Assembly: GCA_002007465.1 (NCBI GenBank)
Contig: LNAC01000232.1
Coordinates: forward strand, 1,859,923 to 1,923,922
Length of the DNA: 64,000 bases
DNA from: Ailurus styani
Taxonomy: Eukaryota > Chordata > Mammalia > Carnivora > Ailuridae
Reading direction: 5' to 3'
Shown: in pieces, positions 35,840-47,521 of the stretch
How the letters are laid out: each line of letters begins with the position of its first letter
How positions within the stretch are numbered: the stretch's first letter is position 1
Made by a program: the position numbers and the translations under genes
Notes under the pieces: model-generated
What the model saw: the letters and a program-made list of their open reading frames with translations, nothing else
Database searches by the model: none
What the model was told of the DNA's origin: nothing

Positions 35840-36190
35840 ACCCTGCTCATCGACCCTTACCTCCTGTGGTCCCAGACCAAGCAAGGGAACTCCAGCCAAG
35901 CCCGTCTCTTCTACACTCATTCCTACCTCCATACCTTCTCCTAAATTGCCAGCACCAGCCTACCTTGTCCCTGACAAACACTTGCTCCTCTCTTCTAGGC
36001 ACTAGTCAAATTCACCCATTCTTTAAGATCCAGCTTACACTTCTACTTTCCTAAGTCCTGCAAACAGTCCTCTCCCTCTCATGTGAACCCCTGGACTGAA
36101 CGTACCACAGACTGAGGCACTGTTAACTTTTTGCAGCTTTATGTCTTGTTTGTCCAATAAAGTCATAAATTCCACAGGATCACGTCTTAA
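35840..36190 (+). mobile_element. L2 LINE 3' region
   Basis: CT-rich sequence with TCTTTAAGATCCAGCTTACAC and an L2-like order of CCTAAGTCCTGC, ACAGTCCTCTCCC and ending GTCCAATAAAGTCATAAATTCC. Confidence 0.5.
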
Positions 36191-37808
36191 CCTCTTAGGA
36201 CATCTAAAAGTACATCCCAACCAGCATGCTGCACAGCAGTGGTATACCAGGAACCCCAAATAACTGTGCCATCAAACTTTAAACAATTTATAGAGTTGAT
36301 TTTCATTCAACTCAAGATCTACCCACTTTCATGAAGATTTCAGACAAACCACTGACACAACGCTGCCCACAGCCCAATTTGCTGCAAATAAGATAAAGAT
36401 TGTGTGTTCGGAGGAAGGTATATGAAAGGATGTAAGAGAACAAGATCAGGGCAGTAAACAGTTCTACTCAAACAGTAATATACCAGAGGGTGATTAAATA
36501 TACAGGTTTTTCAACTTTCTAAAACTTGATTTTTTAAAAAAATTTACCTTTTAATCCTTTCATGTACTACCAAAAATTCTAACAGCATTCAAAAGTATGT
36601 CTTAGACACAAAAGGAGAACCCTGGGCCTATCATAATAGGTATATTGATAGATACTGCTTAGGAACCACTTAAGTAAGTCCTCAAAAGTACAGTTCTCCC
36701 TTTGGCAAGTCACACTTTCAACAATACTTGTAGCTTTTCAGGAGCCCAGACATACTACCTTCTAGCTCCAAAGGCCCTTCCTAAAAATGTATAATATACC
36801 ACACCTTTAGGAATTCAACCAAAGCCTCCAAATTCTTACACTACAGAAGCTCAAGGGAAGGAACTTGAGCAGATAAATTACCTTAATGTGGTACCACATG
36901 TCAAAGCTGTCCAAAGAAGTTTCAGAAGCTCTAGGCATAACCCCAATTCATAACCCTGAGTATAGGATTTAGGACTGTGTTCACACTTACGTTCATTTCC
37001 TCCTACTATTGGTCAAGTTCTGTATTTGCAGGGCACTTGACCATGTATGTTCTCCAAGATGTTAAGAGATATTAAGCAGCAGGAAAAATTTATGGTCAAA
37101 CGCTTTAGACAATATTGGCTGAAACAAAATTAAACAGGTCTCTTGACTGCAGGACTTCTCAGTGTCTTTAATTTACCAATAGGCATTGTGAACCTCTAGG
37201 AGAAGCGATAGGGAGCACAGCATTTCCCGTACTCATTTGATCACAGAATCAGTTTTTCATGAACCCCACAGTACAACTTTCAGAAAGGCTGATCTAGCAG
37301 TTTGAGCATAAACAACAGCAAGAAAGATGCCACTATTTTTTGTGAACAGACCATCCTCCCAGTGAGTCATGAATTAGGCACTAGCAGCTTCACAAGTGGA
37401 CTTTGTTCTCATTCCTTGAAAATGACTTTTCCCTGGGCTCCCCATCTGAAATGTAAGGAATAATTACACTGCTCTGCTTCTCAGGGTTATTTTTTATTGT
37501 TTTTAATCTTGCAACTGTGTTCCATATTAATCACTAAAACAGGTTCTCAGCCCAAGTAGCCAGGCTTCAAAATCCCTGGTGCCCTTCCAACCTGGATGAA
37601 GGGATGGAAAGAACATGAACCAGACGCCACCCAGAAAGTTTTTACATCTCCAGTTTCGAGGCCATTATGATAAAGTCAAACTGCAGCCAAGATACCGGAT
37701 AAATGAGAGGTTCTTCTTTAGCAACTCACTTCTAAACAGAGGCCCCTCTTGGGCTCACACAGCACCTGTATCTGAATCTTGACTCACCTTTTCAATATGG
37801 ACTTTCTA

Positions 37809-37838
37809 AAAAAAAACAACAACAACAACAACAACAAA
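37809..37838. repeat. (AAC)n microsatellite
   Basis: About seven AAC units after an A run. Confidence 0.9.
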
Positions 37839-38572
37839 CTTTTTTCCCCCCAAAACATGGGAGGTATAACAGCTGGGGCTACAGGAAAGAAAGAAAAAGA
37901 TATCCTGGAAGAAGACTATTTACCCTTCTCTGCAGAGAAAGAACCCATTACAACTCATGAGCAGGGGAAATACCATTCCTGCTGGTGAAACAGCTTTCCA
38001 GGAAAAGTATCTCAACATATTTACTATAAAACAATTTAATTTCCCTGTCCCATCACCTGCCACCCCATCCCCAATTCCCCCCAAAAAGCCCACAGATTGT
38101 GGATTTCCTCTCATTCTTGGCAGAGTTACCAGAAGAAACATAATACCCCCTTCGGACTGCTCCCAACAGCTGCTGGAACAAGATGGGGAGCTGGGGGTAA
38201 CCTTCCAAAGCTGCCTCTAAAAATGACCATTCCCCCAGCCAAACCATGCAGCCAGTGAACATAAGACTTGTCTTTCCCTACTTTCTTAAAGCAAGGAGAG
38301 ACCCCAAAACCAACAGCACCCCCTAGTCCAAAACATTTGCCTTCACCCATCTGATCTCCTCAACTTGACTGTAAGCTAAAAGCTGTGTACAGTAACCCCC
38401 CGCCGTGTCTTCACTAACATGTGTTTCTTGAAACAGTCCTCTACTACCTCACAGGACTAGTATCTTTTATTTGTTTGCTTAACCCACCAATTTCCAAGTT
38501 TGGATTTTACGAAACTCCTACTCAGTGTAATCTCCTTGTCTCTGTCCACCTCCCCAAAACCACATGCCTTGT

Positions 38573-38601
38573 ACACACACACACACACACACACACACAC
38601 C
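38573..38601. repeat. (AC)n microsatellite
   Basis: About 14 uninterrupted AC units followed by CCCTCC. Confidence 0.97.
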
Positions 38602-39234
38602 CCTCCTTTCAGGTCAAGAACCTTGAAAAACAAAAGTCTAGGAACAAATTCAGCAATGACTACACCATATCCCAGCCCTTTCCCCTTCCCCAACATCATC
38701 GGACACTAAATGCACGTCAGTTCTGGTAGAAAAGCCCCATTGGCAGGCATAGGAGAGACTCCCCCTGGTCTTCTGCCTGTCAGCTGAGACCACCAACAAA
38801 GAAGTTCATGAATGTCAACTGGGGGCAGAGGCAATATCTCTCTTTGCTGAGGAGAAACTGGATGGAGCCTCCAGCATCATTCCCCAAAGGTGACAGCCGG
38901 GGTTGAGTGAAGACCGTGAAAACTGTACAAGAGCTGAGGGAGAAAATATAATGTAAGGAATGATTCGGAATCAGGGGCAGAAGAAGGTGGAGGGATGAAC
39001 TGGCTGACCCCAAATGTCTTTTCCATCTCTAACTCCTATGATTCTTTGACCTCCAATTTTGTGCTGCAGACAAGGAATGGAAAGTCAACAGACGTGGCGA
39101 TGTTTTGAAAGAGCCTGGCGGTCTGCTCTTGTCATTTAGTGGCCTTCACATGTATTTTTTAAGGTGTCTCTAAGCCCTGTCTTCATTTCACAGTTGTCAC
39201 CTTTCTCAGCAATTTGAGCTCATGTCAAATACCA

Positions 39235-39540
39235 AAAAGAAGGAGAAGAAGAAAGAATGTACTGGCAATTAATTGTGGGCTAAAGAGGGGCAGCCCAGGG
39301 CCCATTGGGTGGCCCGGACTTCTAGGGAGGGCAATGAAGATGGTTTGGGTCTAATGGAGAACTGACTCAGAGTTAAGACAAGGCAGCTAAACCTCTAACA
39401 GGAGATAAATTCTTTCTCCAGATAGTCTCATCCTCGGCTTTAGATCAGTTCAAGCGTTCGCATGATTCGGGATTCACAAACATATTCTTAATTAGCACAA
39501 CCGCCTCATTTTCACTGACTACAACTGTATTTCCATCTGG
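39235..39540. promoter_or_regulatory. Candidate regulatory element in intron 1
   Basis: A non-repeat block with GGCAATTAATTGTGG (an inverted homeodomain pair, CAATTAATTG) near 39264 and CTTAATTAGCACAACCGCC near 39487, with several retained CpGs between (AAGCGTTCGCATGATTCGGG). Confidence 0.3.
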
Positions 39541-39604
39541 ATTCTGTTCAAATCTGAGCAAGAATGCTGAATAGAAAGAAATTTCCTCAAGAATAAACCA
39601 AATC

Positions 39605-39782
39605 CGGGGCGCCTGGGTGGCTCAGACAGTTAATCGTCTGCCTGCGGGTTGGGTCATGATCCCAGGGTCCTGGGATAGAGCCCCACGTCAGGCTCCCTGC
39701 TCAGCCGGGGAGACTGCTTCTCTCTTTGTCAAATAAATAAATAAAATCCTAAAAAAAAAAAAAAAAGAAAGAAAGAAAAAAG
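39605..39782 (+). mobile_element. Carnivore SINE with shortened CT region
   Basis: GGGGCGCCTGGGTGGCTCAG head; the CT-rich body is cut to TGCTTCTCTCTTTGTC before AAATAAATAAATAAAATCC and an A/GAAA tail. Duplication AAACCAAATC at 39595-39604 and 39783-39792. Confidence 0.94.
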
Positions 39783-41849
39783 AAACCAAATCTTCAGATT
39801 TTCAACCTTGCCTGATGGTTGACTCACCTGAGATAAATCCTGGAGCTTAGCCAAAATCTGCTTCTGCACATCAGCATGAGGGGTATGCCAATTTTCACTG
39901 AAAATTCAAAACTTGACTCTGTCCTCACTTTTTCAAATAGCTGATCTCATCTTAAATTTTCAACATTTACTGGCCTTAAGAAGAGTCTATCTAAATACTC
40001 CCTGTTCCATAGGAACCAGAGACGAATCCAATGCCAGGGTCAAACCAGAGTTAAGGTTACATTGTCACACAAAGATAATTCTTTCCTATTGCCTCAAAAA
40101 TAATTTTTAAAAAAATCTGTATGGTTCCTCAGTAACTTCACTATCAGTTTGATTTCAGCAGTTCACAATCTTTACCTAAGGTGAAGGTGCTAGGCACAGA
40201 AAATTCAAAGTATGGAGCAATGAAATATTTTCAGAGATCTCATCCCAACAGGAGCTGCTCATCTTACAGACTGTGAAGACTTCGGGTTTCCTCCATGTTT
40301 CTGCCCTGAATGTTAGGAAATTCATCCCCTACTACTCAAGTTTTATAAGACTGGAAAGGATATAAGCAGCTCTATATCCTCATGGTCTTGGAAGAAAAAG
40401 TCTCTTCCATCCTTCCAGTTAGCATTTGGAGGTACTAACTGTAATAGACCATTTCCTGCTTCCACAGGTGTATTGTTTTATTTATTTTAAGCATGTAGAC
40501 GGAATTCAGCTTTTATTAACTCACAAAACTATTCAAAATAAAGTCTTTTCAGAATGGCTAAAGAGAAATACATGCATCTATGAAATTTTCAATCAACTAG
40601 AGAACAAGTAAGTGACTCCCCTTCCTAGGTAAGGCAAGAAGGCAAAGGAGAAAGCCTAAGCTACTTTAAGTTGCTAATTGCTTTCTGAAAATCACTGTTC
40701 AGACCTAAAATGTAACCAGGCAGCAATGACTACTCCAGGTCAGAGTTAGGAAAGGAAACTTTATGCTTTCTGGACCCAAAAAAATGCTCTTAGGTGCAAT
40801 CATTTTAAAACAAACAAACACACACTGCTTATCTGTGTCCATCTCACCACTCTGGATGTTAATCATCACTGAAATAGATACCCTGCTCCCCAGCCTCAAA
40901 GAGCTCCAAGCCTGCAAGACCCTGGCTGAGGAATGAATGTACATGCCAGGACAAACACCTCAGAGCCTTATTTCCCAAACACCTATTGTTAATTCTAGGC
41001 AAACCTACCATAAGTAAATGCAAGGGTGTACCAGGTATTGCTCAAAGGATAGTTAAAATAAAATTCAAGTTTGAAAACACATAGGACTTAATTTGGGAGG
41101 AATTTACACGAGACTGGCAGAAGTATCTTTAAAAAGCCCTTAGATTATATACACAGGTATACTGTACTCTCTCTGTTTTTTGATCTTGTTCATTTTCAGT
41201 ATTAGAACTTACAGATAGCTCCTCTGCTCTTCCACCTGTCATACTGTCTGTCTACTTCTTACATTTAGCCTTCATTATAAACTAACTGACAGGGTTAAAT
41301 TTCACTGATTTGTTCTTGAAGACTGAACTAGGTTAGTTTCCCCTCTACTCTTCAGGGAAAACTTAAAAGACCACTATATGAAACATTTCCTTGATTTTTA
41401 TATTAAAGATATTTCTATTCCCCTAGGCTTCATAAAACCTTCAAAGAAAACTGATTTTAAACCAGATGACTGACTCAAACTGTCTTTGTGTTCACTTTTT
41501 TTTAAAAGCTCAGGATACCTACCCATGTTCACTGTTTGGGCAAGAGGCCTAAAGGGAAGCAAATTATTTGTTTGTGGTTTTAAAGTGGCCAAAATGCCTT
41601 CAAGCACAAGTATAAGACCATTAACAAATCACAAGGAACCAAAGCAGTTCATCTTACTCAACAAAGCTATGATCAGTTAGGAACAGCCAAACTGAATGGG
41701 ACTTGCCCTGGGCCGGAAGGTCAGTAAACCTTAGCAGTTTGTGTTTCTGAGAATCAAGAGGCTCTTACAGCAGGGAGTGCCGACCCTAGGCCCACAGGTT
41801 CTGCTGTCATGCTTCCAAAAACATTCAGGACAGGTGAGAAAAACTAAGC

Positions 41850-41908
41850 TGTGTGTGTGTGTGTGTGTGTGTGTGCGTGCGTGCGTGTGAGCGCACGCGT
41901 GCGCGCTC
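41850..41908. repeat. (GT)n(GC/GT)n tract with 14-bp palindrome
   Basis: About 13 GT units, then GC/GT alternation and GAGCGCACGCGTGCGCGC. GCGCACGCGTGCGC at 41891-41904 is a perfect palindrome. Strongly alternating, hence Z-DNA prone. Confidence 0.95.
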
Positions 41909-42002
41909 CCCCCTCCTGTCTTTCAGTAGCACCTCCAACTCAAACCATCTCTTCTGCTAAATATGGACTAGAGAAACCAAGCAATTAAAAAGTTCCATTT
42001 CA

Positions 42003-42412
42003 GGATGCCTGGGTGGCTCAGTTGGTTAAGCAGCTGCCTTTGGCTCAGGTCATGATCCCAGTGTCCTGGGATCGAGTCCCACATCAGGCTCCTTGCTCAG
42101 CGGGGAGCCTGCTTCTCTCTCTCCTCTGCCTGCCACTCTGCCAGCTTGTGCTCTCTCCCCCTCTCTCTGACAAATAAATAAAATCTTTTTTTTTTAAGAC
42201 TTTATTTATTTGACAGAGAGAGACACAGCAAGAGAGGGAACACAAGCAGGGGGAGTGGGAGAGGGAGAAGTAGGCTTCCCGCAGAGCAGGGAGCCAGATG
42301 GGGGGCTCGAGCCTTGGACCCTGGGATCATGACCCGAGCCGAAGGCAGGTGCCTAACAACTGAGCCACCCAGGTGCCCCAAGTAAATAAAATCTTAAAAA
42401 AAAATTTTTTTT
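42003..42412 (+). mobile_element. Carnivore SINE interrupted in its tail by a second SINE
   Basis: Head GGATGCCTGGGTGGCTCAG at 42003; the tail is split at AAATAAATAAAATCTT and resumes at 42380. Outer duplication AAAGTTCCATTTCA / AAAGTGCCATTTCA at 41989-42002 and 42413-42426. Confidence 0.93.
42188..42379 (-). mobile_element. Carnivore SINE nested in the tail of another
   Basis: Reverse full-length copy inside the host SINE, using its tail AAATAAATAAAATCTT as target (copies at 42172-42187 and, with one change, 42380-42395). It is therefore younger than the host. Confidence 0.93.
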
Positions 42413-42429
42413 AAAGTGCCATTTCACAA

Positions 42430-42580
42430 TAATTTTCTGAGTACCTACTATGTGCTGAACACCATGCTGGTGCTTACACATTCATACACTTAAGCCTCAT
42501 TTTACTGGGTAGGTCATTCCCATTCTTTATAGATGATAAAACTCAGGTCCAGTGATGCTGTGTAACTTCTGATTAAATGA
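42430..42580 (-). mobile_element. MIR SINE fragment
   Basis: Reversed MIR order: GAGTACCTACTATGTGCTGAAC, AAGCCTCATTTTACTGGG, TATAGATGATAAAACTCAGG. Confidence 0.65.
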
Positions 42581-43259
42581 AGTTTTGTGTTGCGCTCGTA
42601 AAAATATCCCACTGTCCAGTCTGCAGTTAATTAGCCCAAATCATAAACTATAGTCCTGCCACTATCCAAGCAGTTACAGTCTCATTATACTTTGGGCCCA
42701 GGCTCTCTGACGCCCTAAGAGGACCAGGGTGTATGTTGTCTCCCTCCAGGGATGACAACCACCTCTCTTGGTGGCTTATCACATCTCTGCAGCTGTCCAG
42801 AAACAGACCACACTGGTAAACATTCTCTCCACCTGCTGTAACATGCATAACTTCTCCCCTCAACTCAGAAAACATGAGCAGTGACCCTGCTCTTTATCAA
42901 GTGCTGTGGTAAAACAACTTCCCTAGAAGGTCGGAGATACCCCATCTCAGGACACGGGCAAGAAATCAAAACACACATGGCTAATAAATAATAAAGCCAT
43001 ATCACTTGACAGTCTCAAAGCACTTTATACTATAAACTCATTTTCATTTTGTTGTTTTTGCTCACAGAACGAACACTCATTCCCATTATCTCTCTTTTAG
43101 AGCATTTGAAAAGGAAAGAAAAATAAACAACAATTCTTTCATTCATTCATTCAATCTCTATAAGGAAAGAAAGCTTTGCCTTAGCTGGCTTGGGTTTCAG
43201 TCACTTTAGCCAACTTCCCTTAAAGGTCAACTGATAGGTCTTTTGAAAGAATTTTTCTT

Positions 43260-44640
43260 ATAAGAAATGAAGGTAACAAGACTGCATAGCAAAAGAGCCC
43301 AAAGAATCATTATCATCATACTAGATAACAAACCTGACAAGATAACTAGACAATATCATACTAGAATAGAAGTTAAGCAAAACAATCAGGTTCAAAATTT
43401 ACAAAAGATTATAGTAACCTTGTACATCATTAGTAACACCCAGCTGAAAAACATACTGAAAAAAAGACTGCATTCACAATAAAAACAAAATGCATAACAC
43501 ATACAGGAATACTTAGGAATAAACTTGACAATAGATATAAACAAACTTTACAGTGAAAACCACAGAAACTTTTGAAAAGGCACAGAATTTTTTTTTTTTT
43601 GGCGGGGAGTTGAATGGGAGTAGAGACCTGACACACAAACAAAAAGGATAAATCTAACCCCAACCAATACCAGGCTCTGCCAAAAAATAACAATATTTAA
43701 AACAGTAGGAAAATGGAAAAATATACCTGTGGAACAAAACGGAGTTCAGATGTACATACATACAAGTGTGTGTGTCTGTAAACACACCTAAACTTAATAA
43801 TTGGCAACGTAAGCTTTCTAAAACAAAGGGAAAGAGAAGAATTATTTAACAAAAGGTATAGTGATAACTAGGTAGCCATTTAGGGAATAAAAAGGTAAAT
43901 TCACCCTTGTACCAGAACAAAACTGATATTGATGAAAGTGTTAACTATTTTAAAAAATCGAATATAAGAAAACCAGCAGAATATCAAGAAGAAGATGCAT
44001 CAGGTCTGTGGAGAAATTGTAAATTTTTAGCTTTGAGGTAAAAAAAAAATGACGAAAGACCAACAGATTCTAACATATTTAGGTGTAAAACTTCTACAGG
44101 CTAAAAACAGTAAAGTAAAAAGGACTGGGGAAAATATTTGCATCAAAGATGACAGATGAGAGCCTAGTATCTATGACCCACAGGATTCCAAATTTATGAG
44201 AAAAACATCAAGACCCCAATAATAGATGGGCAAAGACTACATACAGATGATCTCACAGGTGAAACAAACACATGGAAAAATATTTATTGGGGTCAGTAGT
44301 AAAAAAAAAAAAAGGTAAAAAATAAAACTTTAGGGTACAATTATATGCCCATTTTTGCTGGTGCCACCATAACTTGATAGAATTTTACAAACCATAACTT
44401 TGATCCAATAATGCCAATCTTGAGCATTTATCCTAAGGAACTAATTTAAAAAGGTGTATGTGTGGTATGTGACGTATCTCAAAAGCTGTTACCCAAAAAT
44501 GCTTTATTCGTTTCACTGTTGTTTATAATAGCAAAACTCCGGACACAACATGAACATTTAATACTGGAGGAATATTTTTAATCTCATTATGGTAGAGTTT
44601 ACAAACATTTATTATGCACCTATTCTGGCAGGATCAGTAA
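43260..44640 (+). mobile_element. Old, broken L1 ORF2/3' region
   Basis: Scattered L1 ORF2 3' motifs (GCATTCACAATAAAAAC, GGAATACTTAGGAATAAAC, CTTTACAGTGAAAACCAC, GGGCAAAGACTACATACAG, TAATAGCAAAACTCCGG). Many stops and indels; no coding potential. Confidence 0.7.
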
Positions 44641-45376
44641 AACAGCAACTGAGATGGGGAAGAAGTATGCAACTGAAAAGTAATTTTAAATCATGAATAG
44701 TTGTCTAAAGGTAGTGGCATTATAGCGCTTTATGTTTTAAAAAAAAAACTAACGCTGTTACACTGTTTTAGAATTACTTTTTAAAACCCAAATTGGATGG
44801 AGTTTTAGGTGCAATCTAAAAGCTCTTACTCACCACCACCCCCTTTTTTTTCCCCCTTCCTATTCAACAGCTCAAATGGTTCAAGTAAGTTTTCCACTCA
44901 CAGGTCTCAGATCCTACCCAAAACAGGCCAAACTGCAATGGACCTAATCCAGTCCTCTGCCATAAGCAGGCACCCTTTTTTGTGTCATTCTGCCTGTATC
45001 AAGTCAAACTACAGTTGACACTTGAACCAGGAGCCTTCTTTTCAGATCTGAGCCCTTTTCTCCATATTCAATTTTATCTGAGCCCTGCAACCTAACAACC
45101 TTCAGAAGAGGGTGAGCGGATGAATGTCCATAACAACGTTCTGACAGACCACATAGTGGACATGGGTCCTACACCTGGACCGCAGGAGGCGTCGGAAGCC
45201 TCAAATCAGCCTGGCTCCTGGGGGTGCTGAGGCACCGGGCCAGTCACCGTCTGCAAGGGGAGACACAATTACAAGCTGAAGGCAGTGCTTAAGATGGCTA
45301 ATTGTGAGAAACCGCCCAAGGAGGGTACCGACAGAGGGATGCTCATGGGGGGCTTTCGGGGGGGGGGTCCGATAGG

Positions 45377-46162
45377 NNNNNNNNNNNNNNNNNNNNNNNN
45401 NNNNNNNNNNNNNNNNNNNNNNNNNNNNNNNNNNNNNNNNNNNNNNNNNNNNNNNNNNNNNNNNNNNNNNNNNNNNNNNNNNNNNNNNNNNNNNNNNNNN
45501 NNNNNNNNNNNNNNNNNNNNNNNNNNNNNNNNNNNNNNNNNNNNNNNNNNNNNNNNNNNNNNNNNNNNNNNNNNNNNNNNNNNNNNNNNNNNNNNNNNNN
45601 NNNNNNNNNNNNNNNNNNNNNNNNNNNNNNNNNNNNNNNNNNNNNNNNNNNNNNNNNNNNNNNNNNNNNNNNNNNNNNNNNNNNNNNNNNNNNNNNNNNN
45701 NNNNNNNNNNNNNNNNNNNNNNNNNNNNNNNNNNNNNNNNNNNNNNNNNNNNNNNNNNNNNNNNNNNNNNNNNNNNNNNNNNNNNNNNNNNNNNNNNNNN
45801 NNNNNNNNNNNNNNNNNNNNNNNNNNNNNNNNNNNNNNNNNNNNNNNNNNNNNNNNNNNNNNNNNNNNNNNNNNNNNNNNNNNNNNNNNNNNNNNNNNNN
45901 NNNNNNNNNNNNNNNNNNNNNNNNNNNNNNNNNNNNNNNNNNNNNNNNNNNNNNNNNNNNNNNNNNNNNNNNNNNNNNNNNNNNNNNNNNNNNNNNNNNN
46001 NNNNNNNNNNNNNNNNNNNNNNNNNNNNNNNNNNNNNNNNNNNNNNNNNNNNNNNNNNNNNNNNNNNNNNNNNNNNNNNNNNNNNNNNNNNNNNNNNNNN
46101 NNNNNNNNNNNNNNNNNNNNNNNNNNNNNNNNNNNNNNNNNNNNNNNNNNNNNNNNNNNNNN
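45377..46162. other. Assembly gap (786 N), probable location of FBXW4 exon 1
   Basis: This is an uninterrupted run of N. The right flank is CpG-rich and the left flank ends in a 10-base G run at about 45359-45368, typical of sequence failing at a GC-rich first exon. The FBXW4 F-box exon should lie between exon 2 and the promoter, and no F-box coding sequence was recognised from 27322 to 45376, so the gap is the natural place. The gap size may be an estimate. The long frames that run through it are artefacts of translating N. Confidence 0.9.
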
Positions 46163-46480
46163 GCCCGCCGTTCCCGGGCGGCCCCGGGTGGCCCTGGCTG
46201 CCCATGAGCGGCCGCGGGCCCGGCCCGAAGCAGAGCCGAGCCGCCGCCGCCGCCGCCGCCCCGGGAGGAGGCGACACCATGTCGGACCGGGTCACATGGG
46301 GCGGCGCGGGCCGAGACCTGGGCCCGCCCCTCACACCCGCGGCCGTGGAGCCGCTGCGGGGTGCGGGCCAGGCCAGGGAGCAGACCCCCTCCCTCCTCGG
46401 CAGGGCCGCCGGGAGCGCCGGGTGGAAGCACATGCATTCGTTCGTCGGGCAGGTGAGGCCGGCTGCGGGGTGGTGAAGGC
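46163..46480 (-). promoter_or_regulatory. CpG-rich flank, probable FBXW4 promoter/5' UTR
   Basis: The first roughly 300 bases to the right of the gap are very rich in G, C and CpG, including a run of seven GCC/CCG units around 46240-46262, GGGCGG-type Sp1 motifs near 46297 and NotI-like GCGGCCGC at 46207. No TATA box is seen. On the minus strand this lies just upstream of the inferred exon 1, so a housekeeping-type CpG-island promoter is the simplest reading. The exact start site cannot be placed. A divergent transcript is possible but there is no evidence for one. Confidence 0.65.
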
Positions 46481-47123
46481 CCAAAGAAGAGCTTCCGCCT
46501 CCCACGAATCTACCTAGTAGTGCCTCTGCCCTCAAGAAGCATCCACTCTCTAGGAGCCCTCCTCTTCCTTGGGTGATGCCTCCTTTCCACAGGCCACCTC
46601 CCAGGACCCCATGAAACTGTAGCCCCGAAACTTGGCACTTTCCTTAACCAGCGTCCTCCCAGTGATTTGGTATTTTAGACATTTGGGGAGGCTACAGTCC
46701 TCTGGATCCTGAATCCATAATTCCCAGTGATGTTATCAGGAAATGGCAAAAGCTAGGGCTTCTTACTAGTCACCACACAAGTGCAAATGGACTTTCCAGG
46801 ATCACCCTGGAGTCCTTCCCCCACACCACCCATTCCATTCACAAGGGCACCAATCTGAAGGAAGAGCTGAGAAAACCCTACTGAAGTCTAGGCAAGCTGT
46901 CCAACACATCCCAGTCACCAGTCACATGTAGCTACTGGGCATTTGAAATGTGGCTGGTCCAAACTGAGGTGTGCTATGTGAAATATACAACAGATTTTGA
47001 AGACTTATACAAAAAGCATGTTAATTATCTTAATACTTTCATATTACATGTTAAAATGATAAAGATTTTTGATACACTGGGTAAATAAAATATATTTTAA
47101 TGTAACCACTAGGTAATTTACAG

Positions 47124-47332
47124 AGGCCCCTGGGTGGCTCAGTCAGTTGAGCATCAACTCTTGATTTGGGTGCAGGTCATTATCTCAGGGTTGTGAGATT
47201 GAGTCCCCATCCAGCCCTCTGCTCAGCGGGAGCCAGCTTCAGAGTCTCTCTCCCTCTGCCCTTCCCACCTTCCCTCCCCCTTGTCCACACTCTCATTCTC
47301 TAAGTAAATAAATAAATAGTCTTTAAAAATAA
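47124..47332 (+). mobile_element. Carnivore SINE, older subtype (first of pair)
   Basis: GGCCCCTGGGTGGCTCAG head, CAACTCTTGATTTGGG body, AAATAAATAAATAGTCTTT tail; abuts the next copy directly. Confidence 0.92.
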
Positions 47333-47521
47333 GGGGCGCCTCAGTCATTAAGCTTCTGCCTTCAGCTCACGTCACGATCCCAGGATCTTGGGATCCAGCC
47401 CGGAGTTGGGCTCCCTGCTCAACCGGAAGCCTGCTTCTCCCTCTCCCACTCCTGCTCCCCCTGCTTGTGTTCCCTCTTGCGCTGTCTCTCTCTGTCAAAT
47501 AAATAAAATCTTTTTTAAAAA
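47333..47521 (+). mobile_element. Carnivore SINE (second of pair), head deleted
   Basis: GGGGCGCC is followed at once by TCAGTCATTAAGC, so TGGGTGGC of the head (A box part) is missing. Tail AAATAAATAAAATCTTTTTT. Confidence 0.92.

Larger units (their letters stand above)
27322..45376 (-). other. FBXW4 intron 1
   Basis: About 18 kb from exon 2 to the gap. AT-rich and repeat-dense at 27500-32700 and 42000-44700 (LINE remnants with SINEs inserted), with more unique sequence at 33000-34850 and 36200-41900. I recognise no exon. Its upstream boundary is hidden in the gap. Confidence 0.75.
1..46162 (-). other. FBXW4: FBXW4 gene, 5' part (exons 1-5 region; 3' exons outside window)
   Basis: FBXW4 (dactylin) is an F-box/WD40 protein thought to be a substrate-recognition subunit of an SCF ubiquitin ligase. 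Four consecutive coding exons on the minus strand join in phase: 96, 186, 133 and 95 nt, all with AG acceptors and GT donors. The joined translation matches the family protein as I remember it, from the linker after the F-box to the start of WD repeat 3. The F-box exon is missing and is expected in the N gap. The exons for the remaining WD repeats were looked for at 1-18226 and not found, so the gene continues beyond position 1. The mammalian order FBXW4-FGF8 places FGF8 beyond position 64000. Confidence 0.93.

Noticed and set aside
38780..39013. Minus-strand 77-codon frame considered as an upstream exon
   Set aside because: No match to FBXW4 and no convincing acceptor-donor pair in phase with exon 2.
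46204..46476. 90-codon frame with Ala-rich start on the plus strand in the CpG-rich flank
   Set aside because: GC-rich sequence gives open frames by chance; no recognised domain, and the known gene is on the other strand.
45201..46535. Long frames of 364-444 codons on both strands across the gap
   Set aside because: Most of their length is N translated as X; the readable ends show no family similarity.
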